In this document: positions 17,694 through 27,219 of the stretch, piece by piece
Position numbering within the stretch: position 1 is the stretch's first letter
Layout of the letters: every line of letters begins with the position of its first letter
Origin: Candidatus Heimdallarchaeota archaeon
GTDB lineage: Archaea > Asgardarchaeota > Heimdallarchaeia > Hodarchaeales > Hodarchaeaceae
Assembly (NCBI GenBank): GCA_020353515.1
Contig: CP070695.1
Location: forward strand, 839,369 to 903,368
Reading direction: 5' to 3'
Length of the DNA: 64,000 bases
Translations under genes and position numbers: made by a program
Notes under the pieces: generated by a model
Told to the model about the DNA's origin: nothing
Seen by the model: only the letters and a program-made list of their open reading frames with translations
The model's database searches: none

Positions 17694-20143
17694 TGGTCTT
17701 TACTCGTCAAAATTACATTTTTAAGATGTAGAGTTGCTTGTTGTGGATTAGCTGACCTTGTAATTGCTGAACCTACAATGATGATATCAGCACCACATTC
17801 GATAGCTTTCGGAATGGTTTCCGCTTTCAGTCCACCCGCTACTGCAATTGGAATCTTGATAATCTCTCTTAATCTTTTTAATGTGGGAAAAGGAATTTTA
17901 TCAAAATCTGATCGCAGTTGTTGATCTATACCTATGTGTAATCCAATAATATCCACACCAAGCTTTTCCAAATCAATGGCTCGGTTAATAGGATCCTTTA
18001 TCCCAATTAAATCGGCGAAAATTTTGACTCCAAATTTTTTTCCTGCCCCAACAGCATCTTTAATGGTACTATCTGGAGCTATACCTAAAATACATACAAT
18101 ATCAGCACCAGCTAACGCAGCCATCTCTGTTTCTAAATAGCTCGCATCCATTGTCTTAAGGTCAGCAACAATTGTTTTGTGAGGAAAGAGCTGACGTAAT
18201 TTACTAACTGATTCTATACCAGTTGCTTTAATTAAAGGGGTGCCCGCTTCAATCCAGTCCACGCCTCCCAAAGCACTTTTCTGAGCTATTTTAAGGGCTT
18301 CATCCAGATCGCGAAGATCTAAAGCAATTTGAAGTTTTGTATGAGTTTTAATAGGTTGAATATTAAGCTCTCCTAATTTTCGATCTGAAGGGATTCCTAA
18401 ATCTCCCCAGCCTCTGATATTATAATATTCTTTTAAAAGACCATTAATATTAAGGGTGTGACCCTTAGCTGGTCCTTCAGGTAACGATTCTTTTTGAAAT
18501 CTTGAAGGGAGGACATCATTTTCTTTTGTCAATCCTTCTCGAATATTAAACAAGCGTTCTAAATTGTAAATTCTTTCTCCAATTTTCCTGAACTCATCCT
18601 CATCAATATAAAAACCAGTAGCGGTAGTTAAAAGCTTCGCATAAATTTCGACTTCGCACTTAAACGTTGAGAATACAGCCATTGCAGTGAATTTACACCA
18701 TTCAGCAGAATCGAGAGCAGCAAATACATCCTGCAAATTTTTGACTAGATTCGCTTTTTCCTCTTCTGCAAAGGGGTCGACAAAATGGGGTAAGCTTAAT
18801 ACTTCTTGAATAACAGTGTAAGCTTTTAAATGGGTTCCCCCACTATTGGAGGTGACGTAGCTAAGTGCCATGCCCTTTATTCCTCTTGGATCATAAGCAG
18901 GTAATTCCAAGCCTTTAACATGGCATGCAAACTTTGTTGTTTCCTTACCAATTTGATTAGCGGCATTTCTTACTCCGTTTGCCAATAAGTCACCTTCATT
19001 CCTTCGATAAGCAATATTTTCTATTAATGAAAGAAGCGCTTGACCATCACCAAATGGTATAGCGTTAGGAATGATTTTTTTTTCACTACATTCCATAAAC
19101 CATCCAATAACGTTTCCAGTAGAAATAGTATCTAATCCTAGCTTGTTACAAAGCGAATTAGCTTTAAATATAGTCTCAAGATCGCTTATACCGCAATTAG
19201 GACCTAGAGCCCATAATGATTCATATTCAGGACCTTGTGTTTCTATCTCCTTGTATTTCATGATCCTCCCGCAAGCAATAGGACAGCCTCGGCAAGGTTC
19301 TTTCTTCACTAAGTATTCCCTAAGTGTTTCACCTGCAATTTGACGTACATCATCAAAAATACCAGTACTGAAGTTTTTAACAGGAAGTACACCGTGCTTA
19401 TTTACAATGTTAACAAGAATAGGAGTTCCATAAAGTCCCATTCCAGTTCCTGTCACAGGGTGCCCCTTTAAGATCTCTAAAAACTTTTTATTAACCTTCC
19501 GAAACGCGTGTTGGTTAACAGGGACGACTTTTCCATTTCCTCGAACTACAACAGCTTTAAGCTTTTTTGAACCCCAAACAGCTCCAATACCTCCTCTCCC
19601 TGCAGTTCTTGTTCCATTGATTACGCAGGCAAAATGAACTAGATTTTCCCCTGCAGGACCTATAGCTGCAACAGAATGACCACTGTGACGCTTTTTTAGT
19701 AATCCTTCTGTTTCATCGATAGTTTTCCCCCATAGATTCGTGGCATCTTGAATTAAAACGTTCTTTGCATTTATTAAAAGATAAACAGGGGTATCAGACG
19801 CATCCTCGATAATAATACCATCATAACCTGCTCGTTTTATCTCAATCCCTAGTCTTCCCCCACAATGAGTATCATTAAGGGTTCGTTCTGTGAGTGGACT
19901 CTTGAAAACCATACACCACCTCGAAGTAGTAGGAGATGTTGTTCCTGTCATTGGCCCTGTCATAATGACAACTTTATTATCTGCGCTTAACGGATTAATC
20001 CCTGATTTAAGCTCGTCATACAAAATTTTAACGCCATACCCTCTTCCTCCAAGGTATTCTTGAGCGATATCAAGGTTTATTGGTTCTCTTTTGATCTCTT
20101 TTGTCTTTAAATTAACTCTCAGAATATGATTAGCGTAGGTCAC
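17690..20143 (-). CDS. Aldehyde:ferredoxin oxidoreductase fused to 3-hexulose-6-phosphate synthase
   Basis: The 817-residue protein is a fusion. Residues 1 to about 600 are a tungsten aldehyde:ferredoxin oxidoreductase: pterin-binding GGRGYG near residue 32, [4Fe-4S] cysteines in CRGCPIAC near residue 290, and a fourth Cys in SAEWCKF near residue 475. Residues about 605-817 are a 3-hexulose-6-phosphate synthase of the OMP decarboxylase superfamily, with the catalytic VADLKTMD motif and HIGIDQQ. The first half oxidises an aldehyde to its acid with ferredoxin. The second condenses formaldehyde with ribulose-5-phosphate, or reverses it. Start is GTG at 20143 with no clear Shine-Dalgarno site. 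The frame runs through the junction uninterrupted. It is operonic with the MoaD-like gene. Confidence 0.85.
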   Translation of the reverse strand: MTYANHILRVNLKTKEIKREPINLDIAQEYLGGRGYGVKILYDELKSGINPLSADNKVVIMTGPMTGTTSPTTSRWCMVFKSPLTERTLNDTHCGGRLGIEIKRAGYDGIIIEDASDTPVYLLINAKNVLIQDATNLWGKTIDETEGLLKKRHSGHSVAAIGPAGENLVHFACVINGTRTAGRGGIGAVWGSKKLKAVVVRGNGKVVPVNQHAFRKVNKKFLEILKGHPVTGTGMGLYGTPILVNIVNKHGVLPVKNFSTGIFDDVRQIAGETLREYLVKKEPCRGCPIACGRIMKYKEIETQGPEYESLWALGPNCGISDLETIFKANSLCNKLGLDTISTGNVIGWFMECSEKKIIPNAIPFGDGQALLSLIENIAYRRNEGDLLANGVRNAANQIGKETTKFACHVKGLELPAYDPRGIKGMALSYVTSNSGGTHLKAYTVIQEVLSLPHFVDPFAEEEKANLVKNLQDVFAALDSAEWCKFTAMAVFSTFKCEVEIYAKLLTTATGFYIDEDEFRKIGERIYNLERLFNIREGLTKENDVLPSRFQKESLPEGPAKGHTLNINGLLKEYYNIRGWGDLGIPSDRKLGELNIQPIKTHTKLQIALDLRDLDEALKIAQKSALGGVDWIEAGTPLIKATGIESVSKLRQLFPHKTIVADLKTMDASYLETEMAALAGADIVCILGIAPDSTIKDAVGAGKKFGVKIFADLIGIKDPINRAIDLEKLGVDIIGLHIGIDQQLRSDFDKIPFPTLKRLREIIKIPIAVAGGLKAETIPKAIECGADIIIVGSAITRSANPQQATLHLKNVILTSKDQ

Positions 20144-20291
20144 AATCTTAACCAGCTCTCAGGGCGATTTTACTCTTCACGATTTCTGATAACAGCTGCT
20201 TATGATGGTTTTACATTTTTTTCCACAACAATAATTCCTTTAATTCCCTCTAAAAATACGTGTTTAAATCTTGAATCTATGAGGCTTATTT

Positions 20292-21404
20292 ATGTACTCG
20301 AATTTTAACGAAAATTTGGCAAAACTAATCATTCAATATTCTGTTAATGTAAAGAAAAATGACCTTGTGTTAATTCAGGCTTCAATTAACGCTGAGAACC
20401 TTGTCCGAGAGATATTTAAGGAAAGTATCCGAGTAGGCGCAAATATTTTAAGAATGAAATTCAGGTTTGATGGTCAGGACGAGATATTTTACAAATATGC
20501 TTCTGATGCTCAATTACAATACGTTGACGAGCTTGAAATTGAGTTATGGAAGAAAGCTAATGTACTAATAGCAATCGATTCTGACTATAATACCCGGGAA
20601 TTAACTAATGTCGCAGCAGATAAGAAAGTGATGCTAAGAGAGGCAAGGAAGGAAATCACAAAAATATATCTTGAACGAGCAGCTAAAAAGGAATTAAGAT
20701 GGAATTTATCTCCTTATCCTTGTAATGCACATGCTCAAGAGGCACAAATGGGAGGAATGGAATACTTAGAATTTGTATATAAAGCACTGAATCTTCATCA
20801 AGAAGATCCTGTTAGTTTCTGGAAGGGCGTGGAAAAGAAACAGCAGAAAATAGTAGATATATTAAACAAGGGTTCAGAAATGCAGATAATAGGTGAAGAT
20901 ACAGACTTAACTTTAGCGATTGAAAATCGAAAATGGGAGAATTGTTGTGGCCACGAGAATCTTCCGGATGGAGAAGTTTTTACGGGCCCACATGAAGATG
21001 GGGTTAATGGAACAATTCGGTTTACCTATCCAGGGATATATGAAGGCCAAGAGATCGAGGATATTCATTTAACGTTCAAGGAGGGAAAAGTAACAGATTT
21101 CAACGCAGTAAAAGGAAAAGAGCTTTTAGAAAAAATGTTAACTATTTCTAACGCGAATATTATTGGAGAACTAGCTGTAGGCACAAATTTTGCAATAAAT
21201 AAATTTACTAAGAACATGCTGTTCGACGAAAAAATGGGTGGTACCGTTCATCTTGCCCTAGGCTCTGGCTATCCTGAAACTGGTTCAAAAAATCAATCAT
21301 CCATTCATTGGGACATTCTGAAAGAAATGAAGAGTGATGAATCAATAATATTTTTAGATGAAGAGATGATTTATAAAGCTGGAAAATGGTTAATCCCAAA
21401 ATAA
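20292..21404 (+). CDS. M29-family metallo-aminopeptidase
   Basis: The 370-residue protein matches the M29 (AmpS/PepS) aminopeptidases in length and motifs. These include GEVFTGPHEDGVNGTIRF in the middle, GELAVGTN with a metal-binding Glu, and GGTVHLALG and SSIHWD with metal-binding His and Asp. These enzymes remove N-terminal residues from peptides using two metal ions in the cytosol. It is divergent from the AOR-HPS gene and convergent with the DegT fusion. Confidence 0.85.
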   Translation: MYSNFNENLAKLIIQYSVNVKKNDLVLIQASINAENLVREIFKESIRVGANILRMKFRFDGQDEIFYKYASDAQLQYVDELEIELWKKANVLIAIDSDYNTRELTNVAADKKVMLREARKEITKIYLERAAKKELRWNLSPYPCNAHAQEAQMGGMEYLEFVYKALNLHQEDPVSFWKGVEKKQQKIVDILNKGSEMQIIGEDTDLTLAIENRKWENCCGHENLPDGEVFTGPHEDGVNGTIRFTYPGIYEGQEIEDIHLTFKEGKVTDFNAVKGKELLEKMLTISNANIIGELAVGTNFAINKFTKNMLFDEKMGGTVHLALGSGYPETGSKNQSSIHWDILKEMKSDESIIFLDEEMIYKAGKWLIPK

Positions 21405-21413
21405 TATCTATTA

Positions 21414-23714
21414 CTAAAGATGAATAACGTCACCACTTTGTAACGATTCAAGGGCAGCACGTGCGACTCGAAGAGCAGAAATACCATCAGAAATAGGAAT
21501 AGGTACTTCTTCATCATTTAATATCGCTTTGGCAAATGCACCAACTTGATCAACAAAAAATGGTAATTGATCAAATTCTTCTAAAGTTGGTTCAAGTCCG
21601 TCTAATTCAGTATTTTTAACAGCAGGCTGTTTTGATGGATCAATCTGGATGGTTCCGTCCTCACCATAAACAAACATCTTTGTATTATTTCCAACTTGGT
21701 CTCTGAGGTCTGCCTCGGCCCAGGAAGCTTCTATTGTAATCAATACCCCTGATTGAGATTGGAGAGTAATGACAACAGTATCCCATGTATCAATCTCAGG
21801 ATAAACAGAATTTGATCCAATTGCATAAACAGTTTTTATCGGATCATTTGGACCTAGAAACCATTGAACTAGATCAATATCGTGTATTGCTAGATCTACA
21901 GCTATCCCCCCACTTTTATCAATGTTCCAAAACCAATCTGCTACTGGTGGTCCTCTTCCCCTTCGGTGCGCATGAATGGAAACTATGGAACCAATCTCAC
22001 CTTTATCTATTACCCTTTTTGTAGTAGAATAGTGAGACATAAACCGACATATCATTGCAACCATTAGTTTGACATTATTTTTCTTTAATTCATGTTCAAC
22101 TGCTTTTAACTCTTCTGGATGTAATAATATGGGTTTCTCACAAAGAATATGTTTTCCTGCATTTGCTGCAGCGACAATGTATTCTTTATGAACGAAAGTT
22201 GGCACACAGATTGATACTGCTTGTAATTGAGGATCATTGAGAGCTTCAAGATAATCCTCGTAAATATTGGTTACCCCAAAAAATAATGCTGCTCCTTGAA
22301 GTGATACTGGATTTCGTGTAGCAAACGAGTGCAATTCTGTCCATGAGCAAGCAGAATAAGCAGCAGCATGAACTTGCCCGATCCCTCCCAATCCAATTAC
22401 CCCTATTTTTAAGGGATTGTCGACTTTTGGAATACCTGAAATTAGTTCATACACTTTTGGAGAAGTCCTTGTAGAAAGCATTGTACCAATGATTCGTTCC
22501 TTAATTCCGAGTTTAGTATTCAATATTTCTTCCATTTCTCTTAAAAATTTTCCAGCAATCAAAGATAACTCAATATAAGACAATTGATGCCAATTAGGTA
22601 AACCAATTACATTTTCAGTAATTTTATCTGTAATAGGACAGCGGGAATCAGTATAGAACACTTCTTGTTCAAAAAAAGGACAAGTAAATGGGCATTTACG
22701 GTTTCCATAACCCATTCTCTCCTTAAAGAGAGTAGAAGTGTAAAGACCAGCAGGATAAATTAACTGTGTTATCTGAAAGTCACGATTAAGACGATCAGCC
22801 AATTCTTTTCCCGTCATCCCAACTATTGATGGATCTATTTGTAGAGCATAAGCATGGAATACATGTTTTCCATTCTCTGGCATTTGAGGTAAGGCTACCC
22901 CTGGAATATCTTTTAATAATGAATTTAAATATAATGAGTTCTTAATTCGTCCATCATTCATCTGATCAAGTTTTTTTAGTTGTTCTAAGCCAATTGCTGC
23001 CTGTATGGTTGTCATACGATAATTATAACCTAATCTCTCATATGTGTACCAAGATGGTTCCCCATGATGTCTAACTAATCGGCATTGCTCAGCAAATTCG
23101 GGGTCATCAGTAACTATAATACCTCCCTCACCAGTCATCATATTTTTGGATTCAAAGAGACTAAAACATCCTGCCTTTCCAAATGTCCCTATTTTTTTCC
23201 CATCATATTCTGCTCCATGAGCTTGACATGCATCCTCAATCAAAACTAAGTTATGTTTTTCAGCAAACTCAAGAAGAGATGTTAAGTCCATTGGATAACC
23301 AAATAAATGTACAGGGATAATTGCTTTTGTTTGGTCAGTTACCTTATTCTTTAAGTCAGTAGGATCCATACAAAAGGTATTAGGGTCAATGTCAACAAAT
23401 ACTGGAATAGCATTTTGATGTAGAACAGCTGTGGCTGTAGCAACAAATGTATAAGGTGGAATTAAGACTTCATCTCCAGCTCCAATTCCAGCAGCAGCTA
23501 AAGACACATGTAAAGCAGCCGTTCCTGAACTAACAGCAATAGCGTACTTAGCACCCATGTAATTAGCAAATGCTGTTTCAAACTCCTCTATTTCAGTACC
23601 ACTCATGAAAGTTAAACGTTTATCACGCATAACACGCTTTACAGCCAAGATCTCTTCCCGTTCAACTTTTCGATCCATTGGGAATAGATCTCGGGGTTTA
23701 ATTTTACGGGTCAT
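21414..23714 (-). CDS. DegT-family aminotransferase fused to Gfo/Idh/MocA oxidoreductase
   Basis: The 766-residue product joins two enzymes. Residues 1 to about 400 are a DegT/DnrJ/EryC1/StrS PLP aminotransferase, with the PLP lysine in SLFESKNMMTGEGG near residue 190 and the usual EDACQAHGAEYDGKKIG. Residues about 430-766 are a Gfo/Idh/MocA NAD(P) oxidoreductase, with GVIGLGGIGQVHAAAY and CEKPI. Together these suggest a keto-sugar or inositol being made by oxidation and then aminated, as in amino-sugar or nucleotide-sugar synthesis, but the substrate is not determined. In most genomes these are separate adjacent genes. The frame continues across the junction with no stop. No other sugar genes flank it. 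Confidence 0.85.
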   Translation of the reverse strand: MTRKIKPRDLFPMDRKVEREEILAVKRVMRDKRLTFMSGTEIEEFETAFANYMGAKYAIAVSSGTAALHVSLAAAGIGAGDEVLIPPYTFVATATAVLHQNAIPVFVDIDPNTFCMDPTDLKNKVTDQTKAIIPVHLFGYPMDLTSLLEFAEKHNLVLIEDACQAHGAEYDGKKIGTFGKAGCFSLFESKNMMTGEGGIIVTDDPEFAEQCRLVRHHGEPSWYTYERLGYNYRMTTIQAAIGLEQLKKLDQMNDGRIKNSLYLNSLLKDIPGVALPQMPENGKHVFHAYALQIDPSIVGMTGKELADRLNRDFQITQLIYPAGLYTSTLFKERMGYGNRKCPFTCPFFEQEVFYTDSRCPITDKITENVIGLPNWHQLSYIELSLIAGKFLREMEEILNTKLGIKERIIGTMLSTRTSPKVYELISGIPKVDNPLKIGVIGLGGIGQVHAAAYSACSWTELHSFATRNPVSLQGAALFFGVTNIYEDYLEALNDPQLQAVSICVPTFVHKEYIVAAANAGKHILCEKPILLHPEELKAVEHELKKNNVKLMVAMICRFMSHYSTTKRVIDKGEIGSIVSIHAHRRGRGPPVADWFWNIDKSGGIAVDLAIHDIDLVQWFLGPNDPIKTVYAIGSNSVYPEIDTWDTVVITLQSQSGVLITIEASWAEADLRDQVGNNTKMFVYGEDGTIQIDPSKQPAVKNTELDGLEPTLEEFDQLPFFVDQVGAFAKAILNDEEVPIPISDGISALRVARAALESLQSGDVIHL

Positions 23715-24039
23715 AAGATTCTACAACTCTTTTCAGGTAATTACGGTTGAATCAGGTTTTGTCCAAAATGACTTTTTTAATTTAGAATAGAAAAATAGTG
23801 AGAAACCAAAAAATTTTTTGTCTGAAAATATCCTCATCTTATCTGAAAAAAAAAGACGAAAGTTTATATATCATAATAAGGTGGAATTATATAAGCCCAA
23901 CTTCTGGAATGAAAGAGTAATTGTGCGAATGGAACAATTTAAGTCTCTAAAGTCTATCGAGATCGAAAATTAGAACATGTAGGATGATTTTGCTTTTTTG
24001 TAAGGATTTGGGTTCTATTCGTCGTTAGAAGTGTAAAAA
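23715..24039. promoter_or_regulatory. Intergenic leader and promoters of the OB-fold gene, with a possible short upstream ORF
   Basis: This 325-base gap holds two TATA-like sites for the rightward gene: TTTATATA at 23863-23870 with a purine-rich CGAAAG before it, and TTATATAAG at 23887-23895. Either gives a leader of more than 100 bases, long for this genome. A 14-codon frame with ATG at 23929 and TAG at 23971 lies in the leader and may be chance. The leftward gene starts at 23714 and its promoter must lie in the left part, which is AT-rich without a clear element. Confidence 0.35.
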
Positions 24040-24555
24040 ATGTCTTATAGTTTTGATTCAGAAGAGACGCATGACGTCAAGATCGAAGATGTCAAGCCTC
24101 TCGAAAAAAGATTGAATGTAGTTTTTCAAGTCACCAATGTTGGTGAAGAACGAGAAATAAATAAAAAATCAGGGGAAACACATAGAGTATGTGATTTCAC
24201 CGTTGCAGACGAGACCGCATCTATCACATTGACATTATGGAATGAAGATATTGATGCCATCTCGGTTGGAAAGGTTTACAAGCTCAGTAACGGATTTGCA
24301 AATGTTTTTCAAAATTCTCTTCGATTATCAAAAGGAAAATTCGGAGAAATCGGTGAGGACACAACAGTTTTTGATGATGTCAACCAAGACAATAATAGAT
24401 CTTCTGAACATGTAGAAGATCCCCGGAGGAGATCCTATAGACAACGTGGTGGTTATGGTGATAGAGGAGGTTATGGAGGAAGATCCTCTGGTTATGGTGA
24501 TCGCGATCGTCGTAGAAGTTCAGATCGGGATCGGAGCTCACGATCTCGTTGGTGA
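24040..24555 (+). CDS. RPA/SSB-like OB-fold single-strand binding protein with RGG/RS tail
   Basis: Residues about 10-115 form an OB fold of the archaeal SSB/RPA-like kind, with FTVADETASITLTLWNED as its hallmark. The last 50 residues are a low-complexity tail of Arg, Gly, Tyr, Asp and Ser (RGGYGDRGGYGG, then SSDRDRSSRSRW). The OB fold binds single-stranded nucleic acid. RGG and RS-type tails bind RNA or drive condensates in eukaryotes, and here they replace the acidic tail of bacterial SSB. It is probably a general single-strand binder for DNA or RNA. A perfect hairpin ends the gene at 24588-24617. Confidence 0.8.
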   Translation: MSYSFDSEETHDVKIEDVKPLEKRLNVVFQVTNVGEEREINKKSGETHRVCDFTVADETASITLTLWNEDIDAISVGKVYKLSNGFANVFQNSLRLSKGKFGEIGEDTTVFDDVNQDNNRSSEHVEDPRRRSYRQRGGYGDRGGYGGRSSGYGDRDRRRSSDRDRSSRSRW

Positions 24556-24587
24556 ACTAAAAGTATCTTAGCTCCCTTTTAAGCCGT

Positions 24588-24626
24588 CACTCGTATTATT
24601 CTTTTTTAATACGAGTGTTTATTTTC
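24588..24626 (+). terminator. Hairpin terminator after the OB-fold gene
   Basis: A perfect 11-base inverted repeat (CACTCGTATTA at 24588-24598 and TAATACGAGTG at 24607-24617) flanks an eight-base T-rich loop and is followed by TTTATTTTC. It lies between convergent genes at 24555 and 24644. The stem is long for an archaeon, where T-runs alone usually terminate. It may act as a terminator or stabilise the 3' end. Confidence 0.6.
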
Positions 24627-24643
24627 AATTCTAGAAGCCAAAA

Positions 24644-25456
24644 TTAGTATTTTTCATGGAATTGCTCTGCAGCAATTATTGCTCTTTTACTGTCTACCTC
24701 TACTCTTTTCTGTGCCCAAAAGAGATCAATTCCTCCCGCTATAAGAGCAAAGATAAAGAAAAGCCATACTAAAGGATTAAATATTTCATCTATTAAATCA
24801 ACGATCATTTTCGACATGAGAATAATCAAGGAATATCCAAATGAAATGAAAATATAGCTCATCGTGTCAATATAAAGCCAATTTTTGATCCATTCTACCC
24901 CAGCAAACTCAATGTACGCTCCTACAAAACAAGCAATAAACATGAGTCCCAAGCTATTTGAGGCAAGAAAAGCTAAGAAGGTGAAGATTACTCGGGCAAA
25001 TAAAAAATATTGATCTTTCCGGGTTTCGCCAAATTTCCATTCAAAAAAGAAAGTGGGTAGGATGAATAGTATTCCTGGAAGAAAAGCAAGCTCGGGAAGA
25101 ACCATCACTTCTTTACCAATATTATAAGTAAAGATAGAGACCATGCCCCACGCGAAGCCCACATACGCCGAATAACCGTAATCTGGATCCCAAGGATGAT
25201 ATTTCCACTTTCCAGAGCTTACACCCCAGTAATCAGTAATATAACCTACAGTTAGACCAAAAAAGAAGAAAAACCATTCATCCCACCCTGGTTGTGCAAT
25301 TACTCCATAACAAACCATATATATTATCCCTAATACTAAACAAATCCAATCATTCTGAGTTTTATTATTCAACCATAATACAAAAGGAACTCCCCCAATA
25401 AAGAAAATTAAGTTAAATAAGGGAATATAGGGAGCAAGTTGAGCGATTAGAACCAT
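24644..25456 (-). CDS. Multi-pass membrane protein of unknown function
   Basis: The 270-residue protein has about eight hydrophobic helices with short loops, starting with ATG at 25456. A conserved-looking loop near residue 90 (TDYWGVSSGKWKYHPWDPDYG) is rich in Trp, Tyr and Asp. I do not recognise the family with confidence. No transporter or enzyme signature is clear. It lies alone, convergent with the OB-fold gene and divergent from thioredoxin. Confidence 0.65.
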   Translation of the reverse strand: MVLIAQLAPYIPLFNLIFFIGGVPFVLWLNNKTQNDWICLVLGIIYMVCYGVIAQPGWDEWFFFFFGLTVGYITDYWGVSSGKWKYHPWDPDYGYSAYVGFAWGMVSIFTYNIGKEVMVLPELAFLPGILFILPTFFFEWKFGETRKDQYFLFARVIFTFLAFLASNSLGLMFIACFVGAYIEFAGVEWIKNWLYIDTMSYIFISFGYSLIILMSKMIVDLIDEIFNPLVWLFFIFALIAGGIDLFWAQKRVEVDSKRAIIAAEQFHEKY

Positions 25457-25738
25457 TAATAGATCACATCAAAGAATAATTTTGACAGTATTAGACTTTC
25501 CATTCATTTGGATGACAAATTACCTGTTTCAAAATCACTTCTAAGTCTTTTTCGTGTCTTGAGTTCGAGGTTATCTGAGAGAAAAACATACCCTAAACAA
25601 ATTTAAACTTACAAATTAAGAAAAGAGAAACCATGTTTTCTACGTAATTCCTTCTTTCAGAGAGTAGTCAATTTAAGTAAATAATAAAAAGATTACCTCA
25701 AAAAGAGTATTGATGATTTTTGCATTGTAGTGATAGAA

Positions 25739-26077
25739 ATGGCGCGAGTAATCAACGAAAAGGAATTTGCAGACATTATTAAAGCAAATACACAATCAAA
25801 TTCATCCCGACCTTTAGTGGTAGATTGTTTTACTGATTGGTGTCCTCCATGTAAAGCAAGTGCTCCTATCTTTGAAAAATTCAGTCAGAAGTATACTGAA
25901 GCCGATTTCATAAAAATTAATGTAGATAAAAATCAGGGAGTAGCTGTTAAATTACGAATCCAGGGAGTCCCGACTTTTGCAATAATCATTGGAAATAGAT
26001 TAGTTTCGAAGATAGTGGGAGCAGATATGAGAAAATTAGAGAAAGAAATCCAAAAAGCTATCAATGGAAAAGAATAA
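25739..26077 (+). CDS. Thioredoxin with CPPC active site
   Basis: The 112-residue protein is a complete thioredoxin fold with the active site DWCPPCKA near residue 34 and the cis-proline motif GVPTF. The CPPC dithiol, instead of the common CGPC, generally changes the redox potential. It is cytosolic and reduces protein disulfides. The ATG at 25739 was chosen because GTGAT lies immediately upstream; GTG 25730 would add three residues. A J-protein gene follows about 250 bases downstream. Confidence 0.85.
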   Translation: MARVINEKEFADIIKANTQSNSSRPLVVDCFTDWCPPCKASAPIFEKFSQKYTEADFIKINVDKNQGVAVKLRIQGVPTFAIIIGNRLVSKIVGADMRKLEKEIQKAINGKE

Positions 26078-26260
26078 CTCTCTTCTTCCTTGAGGGGTAA
26101 CTGGGATTAAGCTAAATTCCGAAAGGAGCCAATTGTACAATCAAACATAATTTCAAGTCTTCATGGATTTGAACAAGGAGGAGATAAAAAGGATTAATTT
26201 AGTTTTTTTCATTAATCGTTTTGATTTTTTTATTACATAGAAAAAAGACTTATGATTCAG

Positions 26261-26268
26261 TTATAAAT
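26261..26268 (+). promoter_or_regulatory. TATA box for the J-protein gene
   Basis: TTATAAAT lies within the 5' part of the longest frame, about 60 bases before TTG 26326. It would place the transcript start near 26290 and exclude the longer TTG 26221 start. Confidence 0.35.
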
Positions 26269-26325
26269 AGTGGATTAGGAAGCAACTTTGATCTATTAGT
26301 AAATCATTATTTGAGGGCTATTTAT

Positions 26326-27219
26326 TTGGTTAAAGATTACTATGAAATACTTGGAGTCCCAAAAAACGCTTCAAAAAAAGATATTAAAAAAGCATACAGA
26401 AAACTAGCTTTGAAATATCATCCCGATCGTGCAAAAGAAAGTGGTATGAACCCAAAAGTAGCCGAAGAAAAGTTTAAAGAAATAGGAGAAGCATATTCAG
26501 TTCTTTCAGACACAGAAAAAAGGCAACAATATGATCAATTTGGACCCGAGGGATTTGCTCAGTTTGCTCGTGGAGGAGCGGGAGGATTCAGAATGGATAT
26601 TGACCCATTTGAGATTTTTTCACAGTTTTTTGGTAGAGGCGGACCTAATGACTTTTTTTCAGCATTTGGAACTGGAGGTTCTCCGTTCTCAGGAAGAAGT
26701 GGTTTTAGAACCGCGATGAGACCACAAAGAGGTCAAGATCTCAAAATTGCCTTAAAACTTAAAATTTCAGAATTGGAGGGAAGAACTACCTCTTTAAAGA
26801 AAACTATCAGTCTGAATCGCAAATATCAAGATGGTTCTACAAAAAAAGAGAAGATTAGGATTCCAATTCCTCCCAATATTAAAAATAGAAAGATTTTGAG
26901 AATAACTGGTAAGGGAAACCAAGGTAAAATGGGGGGGAGTGCTGGAGATTTACTAGTAGAAGTTTCTTTGATAGATGACGTTTTAGAGATACCTGTTTCG
27001 GTCTTTTTAGCAATTCGTGGTTCAGATCTGACCATCAAAACACCTGCAGGTGAACAATTATCAGGTTATATACCTAAAAACACGAAAGAAAATACAATAC
27101 TTACATTCATCAATAACGACAATGAAAATAAGAAAATAAGGGTGAAATACCAGTATCCGAGGAGTTTAACAAAAGAACAGGAAGACCTATTATCAAAATT
27201 ACATGAGCTCACAAAATGA
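26326..27219 (+). CDS. Type-II J-domain co-chaperone (CbpA/DnaJB-like)
   Basis: The J domain is at the N-terminus ([11 protein letters not shown], with HPD in KYHPDRAKE), followed by a Gly/Phe-rich region to about residue 120 and a C-terminal substrate-binding domain. The Cys-rich zinc finger (CxxCxGxG repeats) of true DnaJ is absent, so this is a type-II protein. It stimulates an Hsp70 and delivers clients; no Hsp70 gene is in the window. Start is uncertain. TTG 26326 puts the J domain two residues in. TTG 26221 would add 35 hydrophobic residues of no known use and would lie before the likely TATA box. Confidence 0.8.
   Translation: MVKDYYEILGVPKNASKKDIKKAYRKLALKYHPDRAKESGMNPKVAEEKFKEIGEAYSVLSDTEKRQQYDQFGPEGFAQFARGGAGGFRMDIDPFEIFSQFFGRGGPNDFFSAFGTGGSPFSGRSGFRTAMRPQRGQDLKIALKLKISELEGRTTSLKKTISLNRKYQDGSTKKEKIRIPIPPNIKNRKILRITGKGNQGKMGGSAGDLLVEVSLIDDVLEIPVSVFLAIRGSDLTIKTPAGEQLSGYIPKNTKENTILTFINNDNENKKIRVKYQYPRSLTKEQEDLLSKLHELTK

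Noticed and set aside
23929..23973. Fourteen-codon upstream frame in the OB-fold leader as a regulatory peptide
   Set aside because: Short enough to occur by chance and without a Shine-Dalgarno site; kept only as a note.
26221..26325. Longer J-protein start giving a hydrophobic N-terminal extension
   Set aside because: A TATA box lies inside this stretch, and J-proteins begin at the J domain.
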